This document shows positions 39,340 through 49,117 of a DNA stretch of 64,000 nt, piece by piece. Origin of the DNA: Achromobacter kerstersii (lineage in GTDB: Bacteria; Pseudomonadota; Gammaproteobacteria; Burkholderiales; Burkholderiaceae_B). The stretch lies in the NCBI RefSeq assembly GCF_902859595.1, contig NZ_CADIJQ010000008.1, forward strand, positions 1 to 64,000, read 5' to 3'. Positions within the stretch are counted from its first letter, which is position 1. The number at the start of each line of letters is the position of its first letter. Below the pieces are notes generated by a model. The model did no database searches. It had not been told where the DNA came from and was given only the letters and a program-made list of their open reading frames with translations. Made by a program: the position numbers and the translations under genes.

Positions 39340-41834
39340 CGGCCCAGCAGACCCTTCAGCGCCTTGTCCACCGCCGCGCCGTTCTTCCCCTTGCCGGTGA
39401 CGGCTTCGCGCAGCTTGTTCTCCAGGCTGCGCTTGAGGATGCCGCCGATGGCGTCTTTCCACAGCAGCGTGTAGGTGGGCTTGTCGAACGGGCCTTTGAG
39501 GTGCACGGGGATGGTCACGTCCTTCAGGTCGATCAGCTCTTTGCCTTCGTCGGTCGCGGCCGGATTGACGACGCGCGCGCGCGCCACCAAGTCCAGCTCA
39601 TTCTTCACGAAGTCGATGGTGGCCGGATCGCCTTGGGTCACGCGCAGCAACGGCGACACGACGTTCAAGCGCTTGACCGTCGCCACGCCCTTGGTGAAGG
39701 CCAGGTCCGCGTCCATCTCCGAGAATTCGGTCTGTTTGCTGGTGTCGGCCGGCACTGTTTCGTTCTGCGATTCTGCCGTGAAAGCGGCCTTCAGCTCGCG
39801 CAGCGTCTGCGTCAGGTTGATGCCCTTGACCGCGCCATCGCGCAGGCGCACTTGCACCGTGCCGCCCAGCCCGCTCTTCATGGCGTAGGCGTTGGCGCCC
39901 GCGGTCTTCAGGTCCAGCGCCAGGCTGCCGGTGCCGCTCAGCACGTTTTGCTTGGCCAGGTCCATCAGCAAGGGCTCAATGGAAATACCCGCCAGCGACA
40001 TCTTCGTGGCCAGCTGATTGCCTTGCGCAGCGTCCACCGACAACGCACCCGCCAGCTTGCCGCCGTACAGGCCGGCGGTAAGGCTGGAGATATCGAGCTT
40101 GCCCTTGTCCAGTTTGACGGCGGCGGCCACGTCGTCGGCCTTCAGGCCGCGCATGACGAGCTTGCCCACCTTCAAGGTGCCGTTGACGCTGGGGCCAACC
40201 AGCGCCGACAGATCAATCGTGTCGTCTGCGGGTGCGGCGGGCGCGGCCGGTTGCGCCGGCTTGGAATCGTCCTTCTTGCCATCAGCGGGCGGCTTGGGCG
40301 GCGCAGCCACAACGGGCGGCACCAGCTTGTCCAGATCCAGCGTGTCCACGGCCAACGCAAAGTTCACGGCGGGCGAGGTAGACAGCTTGGTGATGTCGGC
40401 GCTCAGGTCGAACTTGCCGCCTTCGAGCACGGCGTTGATCTTGCTGGTGGCCTGATCTTTCAGCAGGTCCACGTTCAAGCTGCCGATCACCGGAATCTGC
40501 AGGCTGCCCTTGGGCAGGCCCGGGTCGGTGATGTTGACGTCACCGCGCAGCGCCGACAGGCCGCCGCTACGTTGCAGCAGGTTCAAGGTCAGCGGCGACG
40601 CAAAGTTCAGCTTGACCACGCGGTCGCCATTCTTGGACGTGCTGTCCACCTTGGCTTCTTTGATGTCCAGCTCGGCGGCGTTGCCGCTGATGCCGTTCAA
40701 ACCAAAGCTGGCGTCCAGGCCGCTGACACGCACGCGGCCGGTCAGCGCTTCACCGGTGGCCGACGCAGGCGAGATATTCAGCGCAGGCGCATCCACCGCC
40801 AGCTCAAACGGACCATCCGCCGAACCGCCCTTGGCGCGAATGGCCAGCTTTTCAATCTGCAATTGGCTCTTGTGCGGGTCGATTGCCAGCTTCGGCATCG
40901 CCACGCTGGCTTCCACGCCGGTGGCGCGCGCGGCGGGGTCGGTGATATCGCCCTGGAAAACCACTTCCAGGCCGGCCACATCCAGCGCCGATTTCTGGCC
41001 ATTGAAAGCCAGGTTGCCACGCACCGCCAGGCTCTTGGCCTCGGCGCCAGGCAACTTGCCGTCCATGCGCAAATCCAGCTTCTGGGCGGCGTAGCGCTTG
41101 GCGGACGGGTCCAGCGTCAGCAGGGCCTGCCCGGTCAGGTTGGCGTCCACACGCGGGTTACCGCCTTCAACGCGCGCCGTCAGGCGCACATCGAACGGCT
41201 GGTTGAACGTGACGCGGCCGGTGTTGGCGTTGATCTTCGTAACCGCCACGGCCATGCCCGAAATCTCGTCCTGCAACTGCACTTCGCCGTCTTTCAAGTC
41301 CAGCCCGGCGATGTCGATCTGCATATTGTTGCGCGACGCGGGCAAGGTGCCGCTGGTGATGGCTTGGGCCGCAGTCTGGGCGGCGCCTACCAGCGCTTCG
41401 GCGGGGTTGGACGGCGCCGTCGTGGTGGCGGACGCGCCGCCCACGAGGTTGCTGAAGTTGAACTGGCCGTCTTTGCCGCGCACCACACGCGCCTTGAAGC
41501 CGCTGATGGCCACGTGGTCCACCACGAAGCTGTTCGACAGCAGCGGCCACACGGCCACCGCCAGGCGGGTGCTTTCAATGGACGCGAAGGTGTCGGGGCT
41601 ATTGGGCTCGGACAGGGACACGCCCTGCACCGACAGACCAATGCGCGGGAAGAGCGAAAGCTCGATCTCGCCATCGATCGTGAGTGTGCGGTGATAGCGT
41701 TCCTGCACAAGCTCTTCGAGCTTGTACTTGTACGCGTTGGGGTCGAACGTCAGCAAGAAGATGGCCAGGCCAACGACGGCCACGACAACCAACACCACCA
41801 GGCCTATCAAAATGCGCTTGAACCACGTTTTCAT
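39336..41834 (-). CDS. AsmA family protein
   Basis: Inner-membrane-anchored, mostly periplasmic protein of 832 residues. One N-terminal helix (RILIGLVVLVVVAVVGLAIF) is followed by the AsmA N-domain starting FDPNAYKYKLEELVQERYHRTL. A long beta-rich region leads to the AsmA-like C-domain (NLTQTLRELKAAF, TEFSEMDADLAFTKG). Relatives affect outer-membrane lipid and protein assembly and may bridge the envelope. A Pro/Ala/Lys/Asp linker near residue 525 splits the repeats. It starts at 41834; the in-frame upstream codons lack a good start signal. Confidence 0.88.
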   Translation of the reverse strand: MKTWFKRILIGLVVLVVVAVVGLAIFLLTFDPNAYKYKLEELVQERYHRTLTIDGEIELSLFPRIGLSVQGVSLSEPNSPDTFASIESTRLAVAVWPLLSNSFVVDHVAISGFKARVVRGKDGQFNFSNLVGGASATTTAPSNPAEALVGAAQTAAQAITSGTLPASRNNMQIDIAGLDLKDGEVQLQDEISGMAVAVTKINANTGRVTFNQPFDVRLTARVEGGNPRVDANLTGQALLTLDPSAKRYAAQKLDLRMDGKLPGAEAKSLAVRGNLAFNGQKSALDVAGLEVVFQGDITDPAARATGVEASVAMPKLAIDPHKSQLQIEKLAIRAKGGSADGPFELAVDAPALNISPASATGEALTGRVRVSGLDASFGLNGISGNAAELDIKEAKVDSTSKNGDRVVKLNFASPLTLNLLQRSGGLSALRGDVNITDPGLPKGSLQIPVIGSLNVDLLKDQATSKINAVLEGGKFDLSADITKLSTSPAVNFALAVDTLDLDKLVPPVVAAPPKPPADGKKDDSKPAQPAAPAAPADDTIDLSALVGPSVNGTLKVGKLVMRGLKADDVAAAVKLDKGKLDISSLTAGLYGGKLAGALSVDAAQGNQLATKMSLAGISIEPLLMDLAKQNVLSGTGSLALDLKTAGANAYAMKSGLGGTVQVRLRDGAVKGINLTQTLRELKAAFTAESQNETVPADTSKQTEFSEMDADLAFTKGVATVKRLNVVSPLLRVTQGDPATIDFVKNELDLVARARVVNPAATDEGKELIDLKDVTIPVHLKGPFDKPTYTLLWKDAIGGILKRSLENKLREAVTGKGKNGAAVDKALKGLLGR

Positions 41835-42218
41835 TGCCGCCCCGTCGGTACCTCGACTGGAAATCCTTGAATGCCGCCCACCGCGCCAAGCGCGGGGGTG
41901 GTGCTGTAGCGGTGGAAAACCACACGCCAATTGGAGCTATCTGCCTTTTAGGGCGAGTCCTCGCTACTGCCGAAAGCCCGAAGCTGCGGCGCCAGAAAGG
42001 GAGGATCTACCAGGGAAGGCCTGCTGAAGACGCTGGCATGACCAGCGTGCAGATTTCGCTATCGTAACAAATCAGGCCGCCTTCGCGATGACTTGTCAGG
42101 TCATGACACCAAAAACCGGACAAATCACATGCCCTGAAGCCCAAAAAACGGCGCTTTCAGCTGACGGCTTTCTGTCTGGCGGATTGTAGGACTAGAATAA
42201 TTGATCAATCAATTATTG
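41835..42218. other. Intergenic region between asmA and the drug exporter
   Basis: About 380 bp between divergent genes. No protein gene or tRNA is evident. GC falls toward the right end, where a -10-like TAGAAT box and a perfect inverted repeat lie. Nothing else with clear structure was seen. Confidence 0.6.
42193..42217 (+). promoter_or_regulatory. Promoter -10 and MarR-type operator for the exporter gene
   Basis: TAGAAT (42193-42198) fits a sigma-70 -10 box. Overlapping it, AATAATTGAT and ATCAATTATT (42196-42205 and 42208-42217) form a perfect 10-bp inverted repeat with a 2-bp spacer. A repressor bound here would block the promoter. The MarR gene downstream of the exporter is the obvious candidate. 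Confidence 0.65.
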
Positions 42219-43829
42219 ATGCATCCAACAATGTCCGCCCCCGCCCCCAGTACCCCGCATTCGCCCGGCCAGATGCTTCCTTTCCGGCAAACCCTGCTTG
42301 CCATGCTGGGCATGTGCTTCGTCATGATGATGGTCGCCATCGACCAGACCGTGGTGGGCACCGCGTTGCCGACCATTGTGGCCGAACTCAAGGGCTTCGA
42401 ACTGTATGCATGGGTTGCGACGTCTTACCTGCTGACCTCCGTCATCACCGTGCCCATCTTCGGACGGCTGGGCGATTACTACGGACGCAAGCCGTTCGTG
42501 GTGGCCGCCATCATCCTGTTCACGCTGGCCTCGGTGCTGTGCGGCGCGGCCAACAGCATGCTCACGCTGGTGCTGGCCCGCGCCTTGCAAGGTATCGGCG
42601 GCGGCATGCTGGTGGGCACCGCGTTCGCGTCCATCCCCGATCTTTTCCCGGACCCGCACGTGCGGCTGCGCTGGCAAGTCATGCTGAGCTCGGCCTTCGG
42701 TATCGCCAACGCCGTGGGGCCGACGCTGGGCGGCGCGTTGACCGAACACTACGGCTGGCGCTCGGTGTTCTATGTGAACTTGCCGATCGGCATTCTGGGC
42801 TTGTGGTTCGTGTCGCGCTATTTGCCGCACCTGCGCAACCACACATCGGGCAAGGTCCGGCTGGACTGGCAAGGCGCCGTGCTGATCGCGCTGGCGCTGG
42901 GCAGCCTGCAATTGCTGGTTGAACTGCTGCCCAAGGAAGGCTTCAGCACCGCCCTCGTGCTGCTGGCCGTGGGCAGCATCGCCGCGTTCGCGCTCTTGAT
43001 CTGGTGGGAAAAGCGCTGCCCGCACCCCCTGCTGCCGCTGGACATGTTCCGCAACCGCGGCCTGGCCACGCTCTTCACGCTGGCGCTGCTGGTGGGCGTG
43101 ACGATGTATTCGCTGTTGTTCTACGCGCCGCTGCTGCTGCAAGGCGGCTTTGGCCTGTCGCCCCAGGATGCAGGCTTGCTGATCACGCCCATGGTCGTTT
43201 TCATCACGGTGGGCAGCATCATCAACGGCCGCATCATCACGCGCATTCGCAATCCCAACCGCATGCTGTACGCGGGCTTCTTGCTGATGGCGCTGTCCTG
43301 TTTGGGTATTGTCACTACCCATAGCTATACGTCACATGGGCTGATCGCCGCCTACATGCTGATGGCCGGCCTGGGCATGGGCTTCATCATGCCCAACCTG
43401 ACCGTGTTCGCGCAGCAGACGGCGGGCCGCACGCATCTGGGCATTGCCACGGCGCTGTTGCAGTCGCTGCGGATGATTGGCGGCATGCTGGGCACGGCGG
43501 TCGTGGGCACGATGGTCAGCCACAGCTACTTCAGCGGCGTGGAATCCACGCTGCATGGCGCATCCGCGCAATGGCTGCCCGAATTGAACGACCCGCAGAT
43601 GCTGGTGAACCCGGCGGCCCAGACCCAGTTCCTGGCACAATTGGCGCATCAAGGCCAGGACGGGACGTCGCTGATCGAGATCGCGCGGGTCGCGCTGGTG
43701 GGCGCCATTCATGAAGGGCAGCTCATCGCGCTTGCCGTCGCCATCTTCGCGCTGTGGTGCGTGCGCCGCGTGCCCCTGGTGCAATTGGCGCGGCCTCCCA
43801 AAGCGGAGCCGGCCAGCGTCGGAGAATAG
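42219..43829 (+). CDS. MFS drug:H+ antiporter, DHA2 (EmrB/QacA) family
   Basis: Inner-membrane exporter of about 536 residues with 14 predicted helices. The DHA2 motif DQTVVGTALPTIVAEL lies in helix 1, motif A GRLGDYYGRKP after helix 2, and the family antiporter motif around GIANAVGPTLGGALTE. Start could be the ATG at 42219 or 42231. Neither has a ribosome site and the promoter lies only 20-40 bp upstream, so the mRNA leader is very short. It is followed 3 bp later by a MarR regulator, a usual self-regulated efflux pair. Confidence 0.87.
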   Translation: MHPTMSAPAPSTPHSPGQMLPFRQTLLAMLGMCFVMMMVAIDQTVVGTALPTIVAELKGFELYAWVATSYLLTSVITVPIFGRLGDYYGRKPFVVAAIILFTLASVLCGAANSMLTLVLARALQGIGGGMLVGTAFASIPDLFPDPHVRLRWQVMLSSAFGIANAVGPTLGGALTEHYGWRSVFYVNLPIGILGLWFVSRYLPHLRNHTSGKVRLDWQGAVLIALALGSLQLLVELLPKEGFSTALVLLAVGSIAAFALLIWWEKRCPHPLLPLDMFRNRGLATLFTLALLVGVTMYSLLFYAPLLLQGGFGLSPQDAGLLITPMVVFITVGSIINGRIITRIRNPNRMLYAGFLLMALSCLGIVTTHSYTSHGLIAAYMLMAGLGMGFIMPNLTVFAQQTAGRTHLGIATALLQSLRMIGGMLGTAVVGTMVSHSYFSGVESTLHGASAQWLPELNDPQMLVNPAAQTQFLAQLAHQGQDGTSLIEIARVALVGAIHEGQLIALAVAIFALWCVRRVPLVQLARPPKAEPASVGE

Positions 43830-43832
43830 CTT

Positions 43833-44279
43833 TTGCCCAAACAACAACAAGGCCTGCAAGTCATCCAGCACATGGGGCAGACGTACCGCGTCATGCAAAG
43901 CGCATTCAGCAGCAAGGTGGGCCACGCCCTGCCCCGCTGGCGCATCCTGCTGGCGCTGCATGAATGCGGACCTTGTTCGCAAAAGCATCTGGCCGAACGC
44001 TGCCGCCTGGACCCCGCGTCTTTGACGCGGCAATTGCAGGCCATGCAAAAGCTGGGATGGATCTCGCGCGCCGTGGACGCGCAAGACAACCGCCTGACCA
44101 ACGCCACGCTTACCGAAGCCGGCCAGGCGGTCGTGAACGAAGCCCTGCCCAAGCGCGCAGCCTTCTTTGAAGCGTCGTTGAAGGGCTTGTCAGCCACCGA
44201 CATCGACACGCTGAACCGCGTGCTGACCGTGCTGGAAACCAACTTCGTGCAGGCCGCAGGCGACAAAGACCGCGCGTGA
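43833..44279 (+). CDS. MarR family transcriptional regulator
   Basis: Winged-helix regulator of 148 residues, the usual MarR length. The DNA-binding region CSQKHLAERCRLDPASLTRQLQAMQKLGWI lies near residues 48-77, with the wing DAQDNRLTNATLTEAG. The likely start is a TTG at 43833, three bases after the exporter stop; the first in-frame ATG (43872) would remove part of helix 1. It probably represses the exporter operon through the palindrome at 42196-42217. Confidence 0.87.
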   Translation: MPKQQQGLQVIQHMGQTYRVMQSAFSSKVGHALPRWRILLALHECGPCSQKHLAERCRLDPASLTRQLQAMQKLGWISRAVDAQDNRLTNATLTEAGQAVVNEALPKRAAFFEASLKGLSATDIDTLNRVLTVLETNFVQAAGDKDRA

Positions 44280-44302
44280 ACACCTTCGTGCGTGCCGCCT
44301 GA

Positions 44303-45352
44303 TCAGAACTGCACATCCACGACCACATGGTCCACGTACGTTCCTGCTGATGGCGTGGGCCGGTCAGTCAGGATGACGCCGCGATACTGGAACACCTGCG
44401 GCGTCAGCCCATCCAACACGCCCGGATTCAATTCCGACTCATGGCTGCGCCGGCGCTCAGCGCCCTGATCGCCCCAGCGGTCGGCCGCCACATTCGATTT
44501 GTACAGCTGATACGCCAGAAACTCCGAGCCATTCGACATGCGTCTGATCACGCCGTCGGGGTGCCTGCCTGGGCCCATCCCCACGCTGTATGACGCCCCT
44601 TTGGTGCAACGGACCCGCACCTGCCCGCTTGCTGCGGCGAACTCGCTCACCAGCGGCGCGCTGCCAAAATTCAAATCGGGCGTGGTCATTTCGCACTGCG
44701 TGTCCACCGTCAGGCTGAGCTGCAATGCGGCCACCTCGCCCGCGCCCCAATACTGCACGCCATGGCAGACCAGGCCGGCGGTGCAACGCCCCGTCAAGCC
44801 GCGGCTTCGGTCCCAACCGCCGGCGGCGGCGCACGCCCCCGCCACCAGCGTGCCGGGGCAAATCTGCCAATACCAGCGGACGAACAGCGTCGCCGTATAC
44901 GTGCCGGCGGCGATGCTGCTTCCGGTAGCGGGTTGCGTGGCGAAGTACAGCGGAATGTCCGCGCTGCCCGCCGCGCCCAGCCACGACCATTGGCTCAGTT
45001 CAACCAGACTGCCCACAGCCAGCGGCAGGCTGCGGTCCTTGCCGGCGTAGATCTGGAAGGGCAGGACGTCGCCCGTCGTGGGGTTCCTGAGCAGGCCGCC
45101 GTCGTGACTGTCGAGCCGCAAGCGTACCCAGTCCTTGCCATACACCGCGACGCCGCCCCGTTGGCAGCTCAGCCCGCCGGATGACGACGTCTCGATTCGC
45201 GACTGGCCCGCATCCAGTGAGCCGTGATTGCCCAACGCCGCCGCCACGCCCGTGCGCACGCCGCAGGCCGGCCCTGCCCAGCCGGCGCTTGCGTAGAGCG
45301 TTCCGGCAAGCGCGGCGCCCGCGATCAGCCCGCGCAAACATCCGCCTGTCAT
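44303..45352 (-). CDS. csuE: Csu-type pilus tip protein with two spore coat U domains
   Basis: Secreted pilus subunit of 349 residues, about twice the length of the other subunits, as known for the CsuE tip adhesin. After a signal peptide (GAALAGTLYASAGWA) come two SCPU-type beta domains. The second begins TVDTQCEMTTPDLNFGSAPLVS near residue 225, the first around ACGVRTGVAAALGNHG. The C-terminus THAGTYVDHVVVDVQF-like strand (true residues SAGTYVDHVVVDVQF) fits donor-strand assembly. It is the last gene of the operon and ends 23 bp from the convergent MarR gene. Confidence 0.83.
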   Translation of the reverse strand: MTGGCLRGLIAGAALAGTLYASAGWAGPACGVRTGVAAALGNHGSLDAGQSRIETSSSGGLSCQRGGVAVYGKDWVRLRLDSHDGGLLRNPTTGDVLPFQIYAGKDRSLPLAVGSLVELSQWSWLGAAGSADIPLYFATQPATGSSIAAGTYTATLFVRWYWQICPGTLVAGACAAAGGWDRSRGLTGRCTAGLVCHGVQYWGAGEVAALQLSLTVDTQCEMTTPDLNFGSAPLVSEFAAASGQVRVRCTKGASYSVGMGPGRHPDGVIRRMSNGSEFLAYQLYKSNVAADRWGDQGAERRRSHESELNPGVLDGLTPQVFQYRGVILTDRPTPSAGTYVDHVVVDVQF

Positions 45353-45398
45353 TGCCCGCCCCCAAACCCTTCCCGTCCCCAAGGCAGGGCGGGTCCGA

Positions 45399-47759
45399 TC
45401 AACGGCACACCAGCGGACCGACATGCGCGATTTCCTCCAAGTCCGGTTGCAGGTCAAAGGCCACGCGGCACGCCTCGCCGCCAGGCGGCGCGACGCGTAA
45501 CGTGTTGCGCGCCTGCAATTGCTCCAGATAGACAATGCCGTCCCAGCCCACCACGCCAGTCTGCCCATCCTCGCCGCTGACCCGGGCCCCGATGGCAATC
45601 GGCGCGCCGCTTGCGTCGTGCAAGACGATGCTGGCCGCTCCAACCCGCGCAATCGGAAATTCCAGCAGGTATCCGCTGCCCGCACGCACCGCCACCCGCT
45701 GCTCGACCACGTCAGTGCGGTAGTTGGATGGCAGGTCCAAGGTGTCGACTTCGTACTTCCCGCTGTAGTAGGAGATGGCCCAGGGCATCAACAAGTGGCC
45801 GTTGCGATTCGTCCGCCCCACCACCTGGTTCTCGTATCGGACCGGCACGTCCGCCACGCCGTCCGTGCTGACCAGCACGAACGCGTCCTGGATACCGTTG
45901 GCCGCCATCAGCGCGCCGTCCATGAAGACGAGCGACCCATTTGCCGACGCCCACCGCGTATCCTGGCCCTTCTGGCCGTAGACGCCACCTTCCACTTGCG
46001 CGGCCTCGCCCCGCCACGCCAGCCCGGCTTGCCGATAGCTGCCCGCCTGCCCGGCATCGCCGTAGGCCAGGTCCCACCCGAATCCGCCATCGCCCGCCAC
46101 GGAACGCTGATAGTCCAACCGCCGCGTCATCCGGCCATCCGCCGCGCGCTCCACGCCGCCACTCAAGGTATCGCGGCTACCGATCGGAATCAGCAATTGC
46201 ATCAGCACCGACCAGCCGTCGCCGCCCACCTGCCGGTTGGATGACACCCACATGCTGCTATTGCCCCACAACGGCTTGCTCCAGCTAAGGTTGAGCAGCC
46301 GCGTGCGCTGTGAGCGCTGATCCCGCACATCGAAGTACGCGGCGCCGAGGCTGCCGCCCCAGCCCATCGACGCGCTGGCGTTCGCCTGCATGCTGCGCCT
46401 GCCCGTCCGATAGCGTCTATCCAGGCTCGACAAGTCTGCATAGTCCGGCGTGCGTTGAATGTGCTGCACGCCCATGCTGAAGCCGCGGTTGGCATATTGA
46501 TAGCCCACGGTTGTCTGATGACCGGCGGCCCCACGCGCCACGCTCGCACTGCGCGCAGCGTTGAACGTGCCGGCATTGCCTACCGTGAAGACCGCACCCA
46601 GCCCGGCCGCTCGCATCTGGCCTGCCCCTTCGGCGTGAGTTTCCAAGGTCAGCCCCCGCGTTAATCCATAGCGCAGTGAACCGCTGCCCGCCCATCCGGC
46701 ATAAGCCAAGCTCCTGCTGCCGTAGTCTTGGCGCAAGCTGCCCATGGCCAGCGAATAATCGGACATCCCGGGGTTGAGCAATTCGCTGGACACATAAAAC
46801 GGCACCGTGGCGGATACCTGACGGCCCAGCGCATCCGTCGTGACCACCACTGCCTGCCCCGCACCGTTGATGAAGGGAACGTTGGTCAGCGTGAAGGGGC
46901 CGGGCGCGACGTCTGTCGTGCTGTTCCGATACCCATCGATGAACAGATCAACCGTGGTGGGCACCGACGCCTCGCCGGAAAACTGCGGCAAGGGATAAGT
47001 GATGACATCGGGGCGCACCGAGAAATCCCGCGACACCTGCACGCCCGCCATTCTTGCCGGCCGATTCCATGCCAAGGAATTACTGATCAGGTCGCCCACT
47101 TCATAGGTCACGGCGTGGCCTTCATCGGAGTAGCGCCATTGCGTGTCATAGCGCTGATAGCCGCGGGTGGCATTGCGCCCGGCGCCATGAGGCCAGCGGT
47201 AGATGCCCGTGTTGCGCAACACCCCCCACGTGCCAAACACGCGCGCCTCGTTCCAGGCCGTTGTGTAGCCGCCGCCCTCGTTCGGCATGCTGGAATAGAT
47301 CTGATAGTTCAACAAGCCGCCGGCGCTGCTGCGCGCAATCTGGCGCGCAAACACAGCGGTCTCGCCCAATTGCTGATCGGGCAGCCACTGCGGGGGCACC
47401 GTCAGCAGCAGCCGCTGCTGCCCGCTGTCGTAGTGCACCGTCATGCCCGTCATGGTGTCCAGCCACACCCCGTCCGGCTCGGCCGCCGGCAGGCCGGCGT
47501 GCCGGAGGTCGGCGGCATTCACCTTGAAGCGTCCGGCCATGGCCTGCACCGGCACGACGCGTCCGCTTGCGCGTTGATTCACGACGAGCTCCAGATACAG
47601 CGTGCCCGCAAGCGTTGACATGGCGGCTCCCGCCCGAGGCGGCGGGGGCAACGGCGCGCCATGCGCGCTTGCCGGCGCAAACGTTGCCCACAACAGAAGC
47701 CCGATACCTCCAAGGCTGCGCCATGGGGGGGGCAAGGCGCCGCTGGCTTGGGCACGCAT
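45399..47759 (-). CDS. csuD: Fimbrial outer-membrane usher protein
   Basis: Outer-membrane usher of 786 residues. An N-terminal signal is followed by a periplasmic domain (LYLELVVNQ to about residue 150) and the beta-barrel region with the usher motif FIDGYRNSTTDVAPGPFTLTNVPFINGAG near residue 275. C-terminal domains carry MPWAISYYSGKYEVDTLDLP and end in a conserved pair of cysteines. It is of the archaic (sigma/Csu) usher type rather than FimD. It lies 6 bp downstream of the chaperone gene. Confidence 0.88.
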   Translation of the reverse strand: MRAQASGALPPPWRSLGGIGLLLWATFAPASAHGAPLPPPPRAGAAMSTLAGTLYLELVVNQRASGRVVPVQAMAGRFKVNAADLRHAGLPAAEPDGVWLDTMTGMTVHYDSGQQRLLLTVPPQWLPDQQLGETAVFARQIARSSAGGLLNYQIYSSMPNEGGGYTTAWNEARVFGTWGVLRNTGIYRWPHGAGRNATRGYQRYDTQWRYSDEGHAVTYEVGDLISNSLAWNRPARMAGVQVSRDFSVRPDVITYPLPQFSGEASVPTTVDLFIDGYRNSTTDVAPGPFTLTNVPFINGAGQAVVVTTDALGRQVSATVPFYVSSELLNPGMSDYSLAMGSLRQDYGSRSLAYAGWAGSGSLRYGLTRGLTLETHAEGAGQMRAAGLGAVFTVGNAGTFNAARSASVARGAAGHQTTVGYQYANRGFSMGVQHIQRTPDYADLSSLDRRYRTGRRSMQANASASMGWGGSLGAAYFDVRDQRSQRTRLLNLSWSKPLWGNSSMWVSSNRQVGGDGWSVLMQLLIPIGSRDTLSGGVERAADGRMTRRLDYQRSVAGDGGFGWDLAYGDAGQAGSYRQAGLAWRGEAAQVEGGVYGQKGQDTRWASANGSLVFMDGALMAANGIQDAFVLVSTDGVADVPVRYENQVVGRTNRNGHLLMPWAISYYSGKYEVDTLDLPSNYRTDVVEQRVAVRAGSGYLLEFPIARVGAASIVLHDASGAPIAIGARVSGEDGQTGVVGWDGIVYLEQLQARNTLRVAPPGGEACRVAFDLQPDLEEIAHVGPLVCR

Positions 47760-47765
47760 GACGCG

Positions 47766-48551
47766 TCAAGGCAGACGGGTCAGGATGTGCAATGTGGGTC
47801 CTCCGTTGATCCGTGCGCGCAGCACGCCTTCGCCGCGCGCACGCGCGCCTTCCGGCAGCGGCCAACGCATGACGCTGCCTGGCAGCACATAGCCCAGCAA
47901 TCCATCAGACACCGTGGTTTTCTGCTTGCCCGCTTCCAGCGACACCTGCGTCAGGCGCGCATGCATGCTGCCTTGGTTGCGCACTTCCAGATGCGCCTTA
48001 CCCGCCAGCGTCACCACGCTCCAGCCCAGGCCCTGCGCGCCGTCGGATTCATGCCGAGGCTTGCCCTGCAACTGCGGTTTGCCGATCAGCCCTTCGCCGT
48101 ATGCAAAGAGCGGAACGGAATAACGCATCTGAAAATTCACCCCACGCCCTTCCTCTGGCAAGGCGCCATCATCCACTGGCACCTCGTCGATAACGATGCG
48201 GTACGCGCGTTCAACCCCGGCGGGCAAGGGGTCCGGCCGTGTCAGCCGAACGAATTGTTTTTGGCCCGGCGCGATCCGCATCATCGGGGGGCTGCCAATC
48301 ACATCCCGCTGTTCGGCGTAGCTGTTCTCGTTGCCTTGCTGCGTCCATTCGAAAATGCGCAGTTGCAGATGCGCCGCCGTGCTGCCCCGGTTTTCCAGCC
48401 ACAGGCTGCTTGCGCGCTGGCTGCTTTCGATGACCGGGTTGATGGGCCAGATCAGGATGGACATGGCGGCGGACACCCTGCCGGGAAGTGCCGCCAACCC
48501 CGTTGCGATACCGCAGAAAAGCAGTCGAACCAATGCACGCCGGCAACACAT
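47766..48551 (-). CDS. csuC: Periplasmic pilus chaperone, Csu type
   Basis: PapD-like chaperone of 261 residues. It has a signal peptide, then domain 1 beginning MSILIWPINPVIESSQRASSLWLENRGS and the subunit-binding MRIAPGQKQFVRLTR, and domain 2 starting near VPLFAYGEG. Start ATG at 48551 has GGAGG seven bases upstream. It assists donor-strand folding of the SCPU-type subunits encoded upstream. Confidence 0.88.
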   Translation of the reverse strand: MCCRRALVRLLFCGIATGLAALPGRVSAAMSILIWPINPVIESSQRASSLWLENRGSTAAHLQLRIFEWTQQGNENSYAEQRDVIGSPPMMRIAPGQKQFVRLTRPDPLPAGVERAYRIVIDEVPVDDGALPEEGRGVNFQMRYSVPLFAYGEGLIGKPQLQGKPRHESDGAQGLGWSVVTLAGKAHLEVRNQGSMHARLTQVSLEAGKQKTTVSDGLLGYVLPGSVMRWPLPEGARARGEGVLRARINGGPTLHILTRLP

Positions 48552-48567
48552 GGGCAAGCCTCCGGTT

Positions 48568-49092
48568 TCACCATGACAGCGTCACGATCAATACGTCTTG
48601 ATAGATGCCAGCCGGCGTCACGCCGGGCAGCTGCAACACGCCATGCAAGGGCAGATGAAGGTCTTCGGCATGGTCGTAGCGAAGCGCCACCGCTTGATTG
48701 ATAGCGATCGGCCGGTTCAACCCCGCATCGGCATACAGCTGATAAGGCAGCAGGCGCTTGCCGTTATGCAGATGGCGTTGGCCGCCTTGCGAATGCAGGC
48801 CGCCGTTCACGCTCATCAACAACGACACGCCCGGCGTGCACATCAGCTTCAGCCCCGATTGCGGCGTCAGGCTGGTCTGCACGCGGTCGCCGCCCACCGC
48901 GGGCCGGGCGCCAAAATCCAGCGTTCCAAAATCCAGTGGCGCGCTGCCGCCGCTAAGCTTGCAGCCCGGCGTGATCGTGGCGGAGACCTTGAGCGTTGAG
49001 GAGGTCGCCGCCATGGCCACCGCTGCGAACATGCAGGCCACGGCGGCTGCGAGCCCGCGCACCCAAGCGCCGCAGCGTGAAGTGAAAACCAT
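48568..49092 (-). CDS. Spore coat U domain pilus subunit (third in operon)
   Basis: Secreted subunit of 174 residues: signal peptide to about AVAMA, then a single SCPU domain. Two cysteines (PGCKLSGG and LMCTPG) likely form the family disulfide. The C-terminal strand GIYQDVLIVTLSW is typical of Csu-type pilins. Placed between the second subunit and the chaperone, it corresponds to CsuB by position. Confidence 0.85.
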   Translation of the reverse strand: MVFTSRCGAWVRGLAAAVACMFAAVAMAATSSTLKVSATITPGCKLSGGSAPLDFGTLDFGARPAVGGDRVQTSLTPQSGLKLMCTPGVSLLMSVNGGLHSQGGQRHLHNGKRLLPYQLYADAGLNRPIAINQAVALRYDHAEDLHLPLHGVLQLPGVTPAGIYQDVLIVTLSW

Positions 49093-49117
49093 AAAGAACC
49101 CGCCGGCGCGCGTCGCG

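Noticed and set aside
39501..41870. A 789-residue open frame on the plus strand opposite the AsmA gene
   Set aside because: It is His/Gln/Arg-rich with no recognisable domain and lies wholly antisense to a well-supported gene; such frames are expected in high-GC DNA.
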